Origin: Streptomyces omiyaensis
GTDB lineage: Bacteria > Actinomycetota > Actinomycetes > Streptomycetales > Streptomycetaceae
NCBI RefSeq assembly: GCF_014650895.1
Contig: NZ_BMVV01000038.1
Span: 1-50,790, forward strand
DNA: 50,790 bases
Direction of reading: 5' to 3'
Shown here in pieces: positions 15,901 through 24,325 of the stretch (positions are counted from its first letter, which is position 1; the number at the start of each line of letters is the position of its first letter). The position numbers were made by a program, and so were the translations under genes. The notes beneath the pieces were generated by a model. The model was not told the origin of the DNA. It saw only the letters and a list, made by a program, of their open reading frames with translations, and did not search any database.

Positions 15901-16299
15901 ATGACCGCATACGCGATGGCGAACCTGACCCCGAAGCCCGTCCTCGACCCCGAGGTCCTCGACTACATGGAGCGGATCCAGGCCACCCTGGACCCCTTCG
16001 GCGGACGCTTCCTCGTGCACGGCGCGCCCCGGCGCGAGGTCCTCGAAGGAGAGTGGCCCGGCGCCGTCGTGCTCATCGCCTTCCCGACGTACGAGACGGC
16101 GAGGGCCTGGTACGACTCCGAGCCGTACCAGGCCCTGCTGCCCCTGCGGACCCGTCACATGGACGGCGACGTCCTCCTGGTCGACGGCACCCCCGAGGGG
16201 TACCGGGCGGCCGCGACGGCCGGGGCGCTGCGCGCCGCCTACTCCGCCGGGGCCACCCCGATCGGGCAGGAGACGCCCGTGCCGCCGATGCCGCAGTAG
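15901..16299 (+). CDS. DUF1330-family protein
   Basis: The 132-residue protein from the ATG at 15901 reads MTAYAMANLTPKPVLDPEVL. GGRFLVHG and the VLIAFPTYETARAWYDSEPYQ segment are the pattern of DUF1330, a dimeric ferredoxin-like alpha/beta-barrel family of unproven function. The last 61 bases overlap the 3' end of msrA on the opposite strand, so the C-terminal tail (after about residue 112) is a family-unusual extension and may be variable. Confidence 0.85.
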   Translation: MTAYAMANLTPKPVLDPEVLDYMERIQATLDPFGGRFLVHGAPRREVLEGEWPGAVVLIAFPTYETARAWYDSEPYQALLPLRTRHMDGDVLLVDGTPEGYRAAATAGALRAAYSAGATPIGQETPVPPMPQ

Positions 16300-16898
16300 C
16301 CGGCCGGGTTCTTGTCCAGGTACTGCTGGTGGTAGCCCTCCGCCGGGTAGAACGGGCGCTCGCCGGCCGGGAGGACGGCGGTGGTGATCTCGCCGTAGCC
16401 GGAGCCGGTCAGCACCCTCTGGTAGGCGGCGCGGGAGGCCTCGGCGGCCTCCGCCTGGGCGGGGGAGTGGGTGTAGGCGGCGGAGCGGTACTGGGTGCCC
16501 ACGTCGTTGCCCTGGCGGAAGCCCTGCGTCGGGTCGTGGGACTCCCAGAAGACCTTCAGGAGCGTCTCGTACGACACCTTCGCCGGGTCGAAGACCACCC
16601 GGACCACCTCGGTGTGCCCGGTGAGGCCCGAGCAGACCTCCTCGTACGTGGGGTTCGGGGTGTAGCCGCCCTGGTAGCCGACGAGCGTCGTCCACACGCC
16701 GTCGGTCTGCCAGAACTTCCGCTCGGCGCCCCAGAAACAGCCGAGGCCGAAGTCGGCGACCTCCAGGCCCTCCGGGTACGGGCCGAGCAGCGGGTTGCCG
16801 AGCACCGTGTGGCGCTCGGGGACGGAGAACTCCGGCTCCGGGCGGCCACGCAGGGCCTGCTCCGGGGCGGGCAGGACGGGGGTGCGGGACAGGAACAT
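16239..16898 (-). CDS. msrA: Peptide-methionine (S)-S-oxide reductase
   Basis: The protein has 219 residues from the ATG at 16898 (GGAGAG upstream). The catalytic GCFWG is at about residue 54, and GYQGGYTPNPTYEEVCSG and HDPTQGFRQGNDVGTQYRS follow. The C-terminal GYCGIGGTGVSCP holds the recycling cysteines. It reduces methionine-S-sulfoxide in proteins with thioredoxin. The upstream open extension to 16940 is not needed. The C-terminal coding sequence overlaps the convergent DUF1330 gene by 61 bases. Confidence 0.95.
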   Translation of the reverse strand: MFLSRTPVLPAPEQALRGRPEPEFSVPERHTVLGNPLLGPYPEGLEVADFGLGCFWGAERKFWQTDGVWTTLVGYQGGYTPNPTYEEVCSGLTGHTEVVRVVFDPAKVSYETLLKVFWESHDPTQGFRQGNDVGTQYRSAAYTHSPAQAEAAEASRAAYQRVLTGSGYGEITTAVLPAGERPFYPAEGYHQQYLDKNPAGYCGIGGTGVSCPIGVAPAE

Positions 16899-17009
16899 GC
16901 GGCATCTCTCCTCGACGCTGTACGGCAGTCGGCACAACACCGGCGCGCCCGCGCCTGTTCCCCCGGTCCCCGCCCCGTCCCCCCGTCCCCCGTCGCCGGG
17001 GGAGCCGCG

Positions 17010-18116
17010 TCAGCGGCGCAGGGTCGCCGGGTTCCCGCCGTTCGCCTCGTACCCGGCCACCGCCAGGTTCCGGTGGAGGGTGTACTCGGCCGCCGGGTCG
17101 CCGCTCAGCGTCCACGGCAGCGCGCCCACGTGCCCGTCCACCCGCACCAGCTGGTGCATCGCCTCGGCCCAGCGCTCGCCGCGCACCAGGAACCACACCA
17201 GCAGGTGCCGCACGTGCGCGAGCATCGGGTCGTCGGGCCGGGCCGAGTGCACCGCGTACAGCGCGCCCTCCATCGCCTTGCTCACCACCGCCGTGCCGTA
17301 GAAGTCCTGCACCAGCACCACGTCCGGCACGTGCTCGAAGACCGCGAAGAGCGGCAGCGCCGCGAGCAGCGAACCCCGCGGGGCCCGCGCGGCGGCCGTG
17401 GTCGCGAAGTGGTCGGCCTCCTCGCGCGAACCGTGCCACTTCTCGCACCAGTAGTGCAGCGCCGCCAGGTGCGCGCCCATGTGGTGCGGCGCCCGGTCGA
17501 TGACCTCGGCCCACACCCGGTCGAACTGCTCGGGGCCGTAGCCCAGTCCGCGCGCCACCGCGAGCCGCGTGACGTACGGGACGGGGTCGCCGGGCGCGAG
17601 CAGCGCGGCCTCCTCGGCGACCTTCCGGGCCTCCTCCAGGATGATCCGGAAGTCGTCGCTGCCGGCCGCGGAGGAGCGCCACGCCTGCTGCACCAGGAAC
17701 TCCGCGTGCACGGCCGCGCCGCCCGCGTCCTTCGGCGCCTCCGAGCGCCAGGCGCGCAGCCAGGCCCCGCCGGCGCCCGGCTTCTCCGCGAGCTCCAGGG
17801 AGGCCGCCCCGGCGAAGGCCTGGACGCGCTGCCAGCGCACCTCGCTCTCCTTCGGCGTGCCGGCGAGCAGCTGGGACGCGGCCCGCCAGTCCTGGGTGGC
17901 CTGCACGACGTGGAGGACGTCCAGGAGATCGTGGTCCGGCCCCGGGAGCCGCACGTCCAGCTCCTCCTGCCGGACGAATCCGTACGCCTCCGGGTCGGCG
18001 GCGTCGGGCGTGCCGGGCGCGACCTGCCGGATGCCGCCGCCACGGCGGCGCAGCAGATAGGGGCCGAGGACGCCGAAGAGCAGACCCAGGGCGATCAGGA
18101 ACCAGAGAATCTCCAT
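17010..18116 (-). CDS. Membrane-anchored helical-repeat protein, function unknown
   Basis: The 368-residue protein from the ATG at 18116 starts MEILWFLIALGLLFGVLGPY, a single N-terminal membrane anchor. A basic RRR stretch and a long cytoplasmic region rich in Ala, Leu, Trp and Glu follow, with helix-turn-helix character suggesting TPR-like repeats (for example EEARKVAEEAALLAPGDPVPY). Comparable proteins sit between msrA and metB in other Streptomyces. No catalytic motif is visible. It is divergent from metB, with 72 bases between the starts. Confidence 0.8.
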   Translation of the reverse strand: MEILWFLIALGLLFGVLGPYLLRRRGGGIRQVAPGTPDAADPEAYGFVRQEELDVRLPGPDHDLLDVLHVVQATQDWRAASQLLAGTPKESEVRWQRVQAFAGAASLELAEKPGAGGAWLRAWRSEAPKDAGGAAVHAEFLVQQAWRSSAAGSDDFRIILEEARKVAEEAALLAPGDPVPYVTRLAVARGLGYGPEQFDRVWAEVIDRAPHHMGAHLAALHYWCEKWHGSREEADHFATTAAARAPRGSLLAALPLFAVFEHVPDVVLVQDFYGTAVVSKAMEGALYAVHSARPDDPMLAHVRHLLVWFLVRGERWAEAMHQLVRVDGHVGALPWTLSGDPAAEYTLHRNLAVAGYEANGGNPATLRR

Positions 18117-18175
18117 GCGTCCATTGTCCAGGACGCGGTCGTGGACGAATCGCGGCGGTGGCGGGGCCGCGGCAC

Positions 18176-18181
18176 TACGCT
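18176..18181 (+). promoter_or_regulatory. Candidate -10 box for leaderless metB-like gene
   Basis: TACGCT is exactly seven bases before the ATG at 18189, with no ribosome binding site. Confidence 0.4.
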
Positions 18182-18188
18182 CCTGACC

Positions 18189-19343
18189 ATGAGCGACCAG
18201 CACAGCCACCAGAACTTCGAGACCCGCGCCATCCACGCGGGCAACACCGCCGACCCGCTGACCGGCGCGGTCGTCCCGCCCATCTACCAGGTGTCCACCT
18301 ACAAGCAGGACGGTGTGGGCGGGCTCCGCGGCGGCTACGAGTACAGCCGCAGCGCCAATCCGACCCGGACCGCCCTGGAGGAGAACCTGGCGGCGCTGGA
18401 GGGCGGCCGGCGCGGCCTGGCCTTCGCCTCCGGCCTGGCCGCCGAGGACTGCCTGCTGCGCACCCTCCTCGCCCCCGGCGACCACGTGGTCATCCCGAAC
18501 GACGCCTACGGCGGCACCTTCCGCCTCTTCGCCAAGGTCGTGCAGCGCTGGGGCGTCGACTTCTCCGTCGCGGACACCTCCGACATCGCCTCCGTGCGCG
18601 GCGCGATCAACGACCGCACGAAGCTGATCTGGGTCGAGACCCCGTCGAACCCGCTGCTCGGCATCACCGACGTCGAGGCCGTCGCGGGCGTGGCCCGCCA
18701 GGCCGGCGCGAAGCTGGTCGTCGACAACACCTTCGCCTCGCCCTACCTCCAGCAGCCGCTGGCGCTCGGCGCGGACGTCGTCGTCCACTCCCTCACCAAG
18801 TACATGGGCGGCCACTCCGACGTCGTCGGCGGCGCGCTGATCGCGGCCGACGCGGAGCTCGGCGAGGAACTGGCGTACCACCAGAACGCGATGGGCGCGG
18901 TGGCCGGCCCGTTCGACTCGTGGATCGTGCTGCGCGGCATCAAGACGCTCGCCGTCCGCATGGACCGGCACAGCGAGAACGCCACCGCGGTCGCCGACTT
19001 CCTGACCCGGCACCCGAAGGTCACCCAGGTCCTCTACCCGGGCCTCGCCGAGCACCCGGGCCACGAGATCGCGGCCAAGCAGATGCGCTCCTTCGGCGGC
19101 ATGATCTCCTTCCGCGTCGAGGGCGGCGAGGAGGCGGCGGTCGGCGTGTGCAACCGCGCGAAGCTCTTCACCCTGGGCGAGTCCCTCGGCGGCGTCGAGT
19201 CGCTGATCGAGCACCCGGGCCGGATGACGCACGCCAGCGTCGCCGGTTCGGCCCTGGAGGTCCCGGCCGACCTGGTCCGCCTCTCCGTGGGCATCGAGAA
19301 CGTCGACGACCTGATCGCCGACCTGCGCGAGGCGCTGGGCTGA
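18189..19343 (+). CDS. metB: Cystathionine gamma-synthase / trans-sulfuration PLP enzyme
   Basis: The 384-residue enzyme begins MSDQHSHQNFETRAIHAGNT, followed by VPPIYQVSTYKQD and YEYSRSANPTRTALEENLAALEGG, the family signature. The PLP lysine is in VVHSLTKYMGGHSDVVGG. The fold and motifs fit the Cys/Met metabolism PLP family. Cystathionine gamma-synthase joins an activated homoserine with cysteine; cystathionine gamma-lyase is the main alternative and cannot be excluded by motif. A long 19-bp hairpin terminates it. Confidence 0.93.
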   Translation: MSDQHSHQNFETRAIHAGNTADPLTGAVVPPIYQVSTYKQDGVGGLRGGYEYSRSANPTRTALEENLAALEGGRRGLAFASGLAAEDCLLRTLLAPGDHVVIPNDAYGGTFRLFAKVVQRWGVDFSVADTSDIASVRGAINDRTKLIWVETPSNPLLGITDVEAVAGVARQAGAKLVVDNTFASPYLQQPLALGADVVVHSLTKYMGGHSDVVGGALIAADAELGEELAYHQNAMGAVAGPFDSWIVLRGIKTLAVRMDRHSENATAVADFLTRHPKVTQVLYPGLAEHPGHEIAAKQMRSFGGMISFRVEGGEEAAVGVCNRAKLFTLGESLGGVESLIEHPGRMTHASVAGSALEVPADLVRLSVGIENVDDLIADLREALG

Positions 19344-19356
19344 CCCCGCCCGCGCC

Positions 19357-19397
19357 CCCGGCCGCGGGGACGGGGCCACCCCGTCCCCGCGGCCGGG
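19357..19397. terminator. Long hairpin terminator
   Basis: A 19-bp perfect stem (arms 19357-19375 and 19379-19397) with a three-base loop. It is one of the strongest hairpins in the window. Confidence 0.85.
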
Positions 19398-19410
19398 TCC
19401 CCGCGGCCGC

Positions 19411-19602
19411 TCAGGTCCCGGGCAGGGCGTCCTTCAGGCTCGCCCGCACCTCCGCCCGCAGTTCCGGGGAGTCCGTGTGCTCGTGGACCGAGACCGCGTG
19501 CTCGGTGGCGGCCCGGACCACCTCCTCCTCCTCGCCGGAGATGTAGAGCGAGCAGCCCGACACGCTCGGGGCGTCCCGGCAGTCGGCGGCTTTCCTGGTC
19601 AT
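19411..19602 (-). CDS. DUF1059-family small protein
   Basis: The 63-residue protein begins MTRKAADCRDAPSVSGCSLYISGEEEEVVRAA. It has the CxxxPS...C spacing and the ATEHAVSVHEHTDSPELR segment of DUF1059. An AGGAGG ribosome binding site lies six bases before the ATG. It is soluble and its function is unknown. Two cysteines near the N-terminus could bind a metal or form a disulfide. Confidence 0.88.
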   Translation of the reverse strand: MTRKAADCRDAPSVSGCSLYISGEEEEVVRAATEHAVSVHEHTDSPELRAEVRASLKDALPGT

Positions 19603-19654
19603 GTGGGCCTCCTGCGTCGCTGTTCCGACCCCCTCCTCCAGGCTAGGACCGTCG

Positions 19655-19906
19655 TCACGGCCCGGCGAACGGCGGCGTGGTCGCGGCAGGCGGCGGCTCC
19701 CAGGGGCGCGCCTCCGCCGCCCAGACGGCGAAGCAGAGCGCGGCGAGCCCGGCCAGCGCGGCGCCGGCCCGCCGCGCCGTCCGCCGCCGCCGGCGGACCC
19801 GGCCGCCGAGCGCCGCCGCCCGCGCCCCCAGACCGGGCGGCACCGGCGGGTGCGGGGTGTCGAGCAGCCGTCTGACGGCCGCCTCCTTGTCGCCGTGCCT
19901 CACCAC
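19655..19906 (-). CDS. Small single-span membrane protein behind a sigma-like gene
   Basis: The 83-residue protein is basic in its N-terminal half (VRRRRRTARR). One hydrophobic helix (about residues 46-65) is followed by a short Pro-rich extracytoplasmic tail. It begins 25 bases after the sigma-like gene on the same strand. The arrangement resembles a sigma factor with a membrane partner. However, there is no zinc-binding HxxxCxxC anti-sigma motif, so an anti-sigma role is only a guess. Confidence 0.65.
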   Translation of the reverse strand: MVRHGDKEAAVRRLLDTPHPPVPPGLGARAAALGGRVRRRRRTARRAGAALAGLAALCFAVWAAEARPWEPPPAATTPPFAGP

Positions 19907-19931
19907 GCGGCCGCCCCCTCGTCCCGGTCCG

Positions 19932-20387
19932 TCATGCCGCCGCCCGTCGCCCGCCGGCCCGCATCACGGCCACCGCGCGGGCGCACACCGCCCGGACCCG
20001 GTCCTCCGGGAGACCGAGCAGCGCGGCGGTCTGCTCCTCGGGCACGCCCTCGTACAGGCGCAGCACCAGCACCAGGCGTTCGAGCGGGGTGAGGGCGCCG
20101 AGGACCCCGCCCCGGCCGGTGCGGTGGCGCCAGGCGGTGCGGGCGAAGCGCAGTGCGAGCCCGTCCCGGGTGAGGGCGTACGGATCCTCGTCGCGGCCCC
20201 GTTCGCGGATCGCGTAGGTGTGGGCCAGGGCGGTGGTCAGCAGGGCGTGGGCGTACGGGTTGCGGGCCCGGGTCTCGGCGGTGAGCAGCGTGGCGACGTG
20301 CAGCAGCCGCCCCGCCGCGCCCGCCACGAAGGCGTCGAACTCCCGGGCGCGGGTGGCGTGTTCGGATCTGCTCCGGCGCGTGCCCAC
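19932..20387 (-). CDS. Degenerate sigma-70-like protein with region 4
   Basis: The product has 151 residues from the GTG at 20387. The C-terminal LTPLERLVLVLRLYEGVPEEQTAALLGLPEDRVRAVCARAV is a sigma region 4 helix-turn-helix. The N-terminal part (DAFVAGAAGRLLHVATLLTAETR...) corresponds to a shortened region 2 and lacks a clear -10-melting motif. Such degenerate ECF-like proteins are common in Streptomyces and may act as DNA-binding partners instead of true sigma factors. The downstream membrane protein gene is probably co-transcribed. Confidence 0.7.
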   Translation of the reverse strand: MGTRRSRSEHATRAREFDAFVAGAAGRLLHVATLLTAETRARNPYAHALLTTALAHTYAIRERGRDEDPYALTRDGLALRFARTAWRHRTGRGGVLGALTPLERLVLVLRLYEGVPEEQTAALLGLPEDRVRAVCARAVAVMRAGGRRAAA

Positions 20388-20418
20388 ACCTCATCTAGCG
20401 GCCCCGGGGGAGGGGAGG

Positions 20419-20931
20419 TCAACCCCCCTGCGGGGAGGCGGCGGTGCCCGGCTGGTGGCCGGACTGGCGGGCGGAGAGCGCCGTGTTGAAACGGGTGAGC
20501 AGGGAGCAGAAGGCCTCCCGCTCCTCCTCCGTCCAGCCGTCCGTGACCTCGGCCATCAGCGTGCGGCGCGAGGAGCGGACCTCCTCCAGGCGCTCCAGGC
20601 CGCGCGGGGAGAGCTGGAGCACGACCGCGCGCCCGTCCTCCGGGTGCGAGGCGCGCTTGACCAGGCCGGAGTCGACGAGCGGGGCGACCTGGCGGGTGAC
20701 GGTCGAGGAGTCGATCCCCATGCCCGCCGCGAGCGCCTTGACGCCCATCGGCCCTTCCTGGTCGAGGCGGTTGAGGAGGAGGTAGGCGGCCCGGTCCATG
20801 GAGTTGCGGAGCTGGCCGGTGCCGCCGAGGCGCGTCTGCTCGGCCCGGCGGGCGAAGACGGCCACCTGGTGCTGGAGGGCATCGAGGAGGCCGGGATCAA
20901 GCTCGGTCGTCATGTCCTGAGATGTGGGCAT
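20419..20931 (-). CDS. MarR-family transcriptional regulator
   Basis: The protein has 170 residues from the ATG at 20931; an internal ATG at 20913 is possible, and the open extension to 21090 is rejected. A winged helix-turn-helix spans about residues 45-120 (MDRAAYLLLNRLDQEGPMGVKALAAGMGIDSSTVTRQVAPL, then the wing around HPEDGRAVVLQLSPRG). The ligand is unknown. It is divergent from ilvA over 145 bases and could regulate that gene or only itself. Confidence 0.93.
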   Translation of the reverse strand: MPTSQDMTTELDPGLLDALQHQVAVFARRAEQTRLGGTGQLRNSMDRAAYLLLNRLDQEGPMGVKALAAGMGIDSSTVTRQVAPLVDSGLVKRASHPEDGRAVVLQLSPRGLERLEEVRSSRRTLMAEVTDGWTEEEREAFCSLLTRFNTALSARQSGHQPGTAASPQGG

Positions 20932-21076
20932 GGCTGAGGGCTCTCTCGTGCGGGGGTGGTCGGTGTGGGGGACAGAGTACGCGGACGCGCCGGGCTCCGT
21001 ACCGGCCGTGCGCAAACCCGCCCCGGGGCCGTGGCCCGCGCGGCCGCGACCCCGGTGAGCTGCGAGACTTGGGGTC

Positions 21077-22306
21077 ATGACCTTCGGCACGCCACACCCC
21101 TTGCACCGCCTGATGCTCGACGACGTGCGCGGCGCGCAGAAGATGCTGTCGGGGGTGGCCCGGACGACCGCCCTGGAGGGCAGCCGTCACCTGTCGTCGC
21201 TGGTGGGGGCGCCGGTCCTGCTCAAGTGCGAGAACCTCCAGCGGACCGGGTCGTTCAAGCTGCGCGGGGCGTACGTGCGGATCGCGGGGCTGCGGCCGGA
21301 GGAGAAGGCGGCCGGGGTGGTCGCCGCCTCGGCGGGGAACCACGCGCAGGGTGTGGCGCTCGCCTCACGGCTGCTCGGGGTGCACGCGACCGTGTTCATG
21401 CCGGTCGGGGCGCCGCTGCCGAAGGTCGCGGCGACCCGGGAGTACGGGGCGGAGGTGCGGCTCCAGGGGCACGTGGTGGACGAGACGCTGGCCGCGGCGC
21501 AGGAGTACGCGCGGGAGACCGGCGCGGTCTTCATCCACCCCTTCGACCACCCCGACGTGATCGTCGGCCAGGGCACGGTCGGCCTGGAGATCCTGGAGCA
21601 GTGCCCGGAGGTCCGCACCATCGTGGTCGGGATCGGCGGCGGCGGCCTCGCGGCCGGCGTCGGCCTCGCGGTGAAGTCGGTCCGGCCGGACGTGCGGATC
21701 GTGGGCGTGCAGGCGGAGGGGGCGGCGGCCTATCCGCCGTCGCTGGCCGCCGGGCACCCGGTGGTGGTCGAGTCGCCGGTGACGATGGCCGACGGGATCA
21801 AGGTGGGGCGGCCCGGCGACGTGCCCTTCGGCCTGGTCCAGGAGTACGTCGACGAGGTGCGCACGGTGTCGGAGGACGCGCTCTCCTCGGCGCTGCTGCT
21901 CTGCCTGGAGCGGGCGAAGCTGGTGGTGGAACCGGCCGGGGCGAGCCCGGTGGCGGCGCTGCTGAGCGACCCCGAGTCCTTCCGGGGGCCGGTCGTGGCG
22001 GTCCTCTCGGGCGGGAACGTGGATCCGCTGCTGCTCCAGCGGATCCTGCGGCACGGCATGGCGGCGGCCGGGCGCTACCTGAGCCTGCGGCTGCGGGTGG
22101 CGGACCGGCCGGGGGCGCTGGCGACGCTGCTCGCGGTGCTGACCGTGGTCGACGCGAACGTGCTCGACGTCAGCCACGTGCGGACCGATCCCCGGCTCGG
22201 CCTCACGGAGGTGGAGGTGGAGCTGCACCTGGAGACGAAGGGGCCGGAGCACTGCCGTGAGGTGGAGGCGGCGCTGCGGGACGCGGACTACACCGTCCTG
22301 GCCTGA
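21077..22306 (+). CDS. ilvA: Threonine ammonia-lyase, biosynthetic/catabolic type with ACT domain
   Basis: The protein has 409 residues. The PLP lysine lies in GSFKLRGAY (about residue 61). The SAGNHAQGVA loop binds substrate and the GGGGLAAGVG loop binds the cofactor phosphate. A C-terminal ACT-like domain (about 330-409, starting YLSLRLRVADRPGALATLLAVL) suggests feedback control. It deaminates threonine to 2-oxobutanoate, the first committed step to isoleucine and a source of propionyl-CoA. The precise start is uncertain because no good ribosome binding site precedes 21077. Confidence 0.94.
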   Translation: MTFGTPHPLHRLMLDDVRGAQKMLSGVARTTALEGSRHLSSLVGAPVLLKCENLQRTGSFKLRGAYVRIAGLRPEEKAAGVVAASAGNHAQGVALASRLLGVHATVFMPVGAPLPKVAATREYGAEVRLQGHVVDETLAAAQEYARETGAVFIHPFDHPDVIVGQGTVGLEILEQCPEVRTIVVGIGGGGLAAGVGLAVKSVRPDVRIVGVQAEGAAAYPPSLAAGHPVVVESPVTMADGIKVGRPGDVPFGLVQEYVDEVRTVSEDALSSALLLCLERAKLVVEPAGASPVAALLSDPESFRGPVVAVLSGGNVDPLLLQRILRHGMAAAGRYLSLRLRVADRPGALATLLAVLTVVDANVLDVSHVRTDPRLGLTEVEVELHLETKGPEHCREVEAALRDADYTVLA

Positions 22307-22369
22307 GCGCGCCCCATCACACTGCCCTAGGATCGGCAGAAATGCCCGAAATGATCCGGGAGTGTGGAC

Positions 22370-23398
22370 ATGCCAGGCGCGATCCATGCCGAGGGACTGG
22401 TGAAGACCTTCGGCGACGTCACCGCACTGGACGGGGTGGACCTCGACGTGCCCGAGGGCACCGTCCTCGGCCTGCTCGGTCCCAACGGAGCGGGGAAGAC
22501 GACCACCGTACGGGTCCTCACGACCCTGCTCCGCCCCGACAGCGGCTCCGCCACGGTCGCCGGCCTCGACGTCCTGGAGCACCCCGACGAGGTCCGCCGC
22601 TCCATCGGCCTCTCCGGCCAGTTCGCCGCCGTCGACGAGTACCTCACCGGCCGCGAGAACCTCCAGATGGTCGGACAGCTCTACCAGATGAGGGCCCGCG
22701 CGGCGAAGGAGCGGGCCGGCGAGCTCCTGGAGCGCTTCCACCTCGCCGACGCCGCCGACCGCCCCGCCAGGACCTACTCCGGCGGCATGCGCCGCCGCCT
22801 CGACCTCGCCGCCGCCCTGGTCGTCTCCCCGCCCGTGATGTTCATGGACGAGCCGACCACCGGCCTCGACCCCCGCAACCGCCAGGCCCTGTGGGACGTC
22901 ATCAAGGAACTCGTCTCCGGCGGCACCACCCTCCTCCTCACCACCCAGTACCTGGAGGAGGCCGATCACCTCGCCCACGACATCGCCGTGGTCGACCACG
23001 GCAAGGTCATCGCCCGCGGCACCTCCGACCAGCTCAAGGCCCGCACCGGCGGCGAACGCGTCGAGGTCGTCGTCCACGAACGGGACGCCATCGCCCCCGC
23101 CCGCGGGATCCTCGCCCGCTACGGCCCCGGCGAGCGCGGCCTCGGCGACGTCTCCGTCGAGGACCACACCCGCAAGCTCACCGTCCCCGTCACCGGCGGC
23201 GCCAAGCTCCTCGCCGAGGTCATCCGCGACCTCGACGCCGTCGGCGTCGAGATCGACGACATCGGACTGCGCCGCCCCACCCTCGACGACGTCTTCATCT
23301 CCCTCACCGGCCACGCCGCCGAGCGCGCGCAGGACGAGGAGAACGGCGCGGACCCCTCCGCCGGGGGCCGCGGGCAGCGGAAGGAGCCGGCCGCGTGA
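22370..23398 (+). CDS. ABC transporter ATP-binding protein, DrrA type
   Basis: The protein has 342 residues from the ATG at 22370 (GGGAG seven bases before); a GTG at 22364 is too close to that site. Walker A is GPNGAGKTTT, the signature is YSGGMRRRLD, Walker B is VMFMDEPTTGLDP, and the switch is in LLLTTQYLEEADHL. The C-terminal extension with DDIGLRRPTLDDVFISLTG is typical of daunorubicin-resistance exporters. With the permease that overlaps its stop codon it forms an exporter for a drug or lipid-like substrate, not identified here. Confidence 0.95.
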   Translation: MPGAIHAEGLVKTFGDVTALDGVDLDVPEGTVLGLLGPNGAGKTTTVRVLTTLLRPDSGSATVAGLDVLEHPDEVRRSIGLSGQFAAVDEYLTGRENLQMVGQLYQMRARAAKERAGELLERFHLADAADRPARTYSGGMRRRLDLAAALVVSPPVMFMDEPTTGLDPRNRQALWDVIKELVSGGTTLLLTTQYLEEADHLAHDIAVVDHGKVIARGTSDQLKARTGGERVEVVVHERDAIAPARGILARYGPGERGLGDVSVEDHTRKLTVPVTGGAKLLAEVIRDLDAVGVEIDDIGLRRPTLDDVFISLTGHAAERAQDEENGADPSAGGRGQRKEPAA

Positions 23399-24255
23399 CC
23401 ACCCTCACCGACGGGGCCCGAAGGCCCCCCGCCGCGCGCGGCGGGATCGCCCGGTCGTTCGCGGACTCCCTGGTCGTCACCAAGCGGAACCTGATCCGCA
23501 TGTCCAGGATCCCGGAGATGATCCTCTTCGGGCTGATCCAGCCCGTCATGTTCGTCATCCTGTTCACGTACGTCTTCGGCGGCTCGATGCAGATCGGGAA
23601 CAGCACCGACCCGGACGTCTACAAGAACTTCCTGATGGCGGGCATCTTCGCCCAGACCGTCACCTTCGCCACCGCCGGAGCGGGCGCAGGCATCGCCGAC
23701 GACATGCACAAGGGCCTCATCGACCGGTTCCGGTCGCTGCCGATGGCGCGCGGCGCGGTCCTCACCGGCCGCACGATGGCGGACCTGGTGCAGACGGCGG
23801 TGACCCTGCTGGTCCTCGCGGTCGTCGCCCTGATCATCGGCTGGCGGCCCGGCTACGCCGCGCCGACCAACGCCGGGAAGATCATGCTCGGCTTCGCCCT
23901 GCTGCTCCTCCTCGGGTACGCCTTCACCTGGATCGGCGCCCTCATCGGCCTCTCCGTGCGCACCCCGGAGGCCGCGACCTCCGGAGGGCTGATCTGGCTC
24001 TTCCCCGTCACCTTCGTCTCGAACGCCTTCGTCGACTCCAGCAAGCTCCCCGGCTGGCTCCAGCCGGTGGCGGAGTGGAACCCGTTCAGCGCGACCGTCC
24101 AGGCGTGCCGCAAGCTCTTCGGCGACCCGGGCCTCTCCCCGTCCGACGCGTGGCCGATGCAGTACCCGGTGTGGGCGTCGCTGATCTACTCGGTCCTCAT
24201 CGTCGTCGTCTTCCGCACCCTCTCCGTCCGCAAGTACCGCTCCGCCTCCGCCTGA
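23395..24255 (+). CDS. ABC-2 type permease, DrrB family
   Basis: The protein has 286 residues, starting at the GTG of a GTGA overlap with the ATPase stop codon, so translation is coupled. It has six hydrophobic helices, the first at about residues 40-60 (MILFGLIQPVMFVILFTYVFGG). The ABC-2 motif region near SVRTPEAATSGGLIWLFPVTFVSN is typical of DrrB exporters. It is the membrane half of the exporter. Confidence 0.93.
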   Translation: MTTLTDGARRPPAARGGIARSFADSLVVTKRNLIRMSRIPEMILFGLIQPVMFVILFTYVFGGSMQIGNSTDPDVYKNFLMAGIFAQTVTFATAGAGAGIADDMHKGLIDRFRSLPMARGAVLTGRTMADLVQTAVTLLVLAVVALIIGWRPGYAAPTNAGKIMLGFALLLLLGYAFTWIGALIGLSVRTPEAATSGGLIWLFPVTFVSNAFVDSSKLPGWLQPVAEWNPFSATVQACRKLFGDPGLSPSDAWPMQYPVWASLIYSVLIVVVFRTLSVRKYRSASA

Positions 24256-24271
24256 GCCCCGCGCACGCCGA

Positions 24272-24301
24272 AGGGCCGGCCCCCTCCAGGGGACCGGCCC
24301 T
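24272..24301. terminator. Hairpin terminator between convergent genes
   Basis: Two 14-base arms with one mismatch (AGGGCCGGCCCCCT and AGGGGACCGGCCCT) lie between the exporter and greA. Confidence 0.75.
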
Positions 24302-24325
24302 CCGTCACGTGCGGAAGCCGGAGCG

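Noticed and set aside
16053..19343. Very long open frame (over 1000 codons) spanning msrA, the helical-repeat gene and the metB-like gene
   Set aside because: Only its last 384 codons (from 18189) are real. The upstream part is the antisense shadow of two leftward genes in GC-rich DNA and has no sensible composition.
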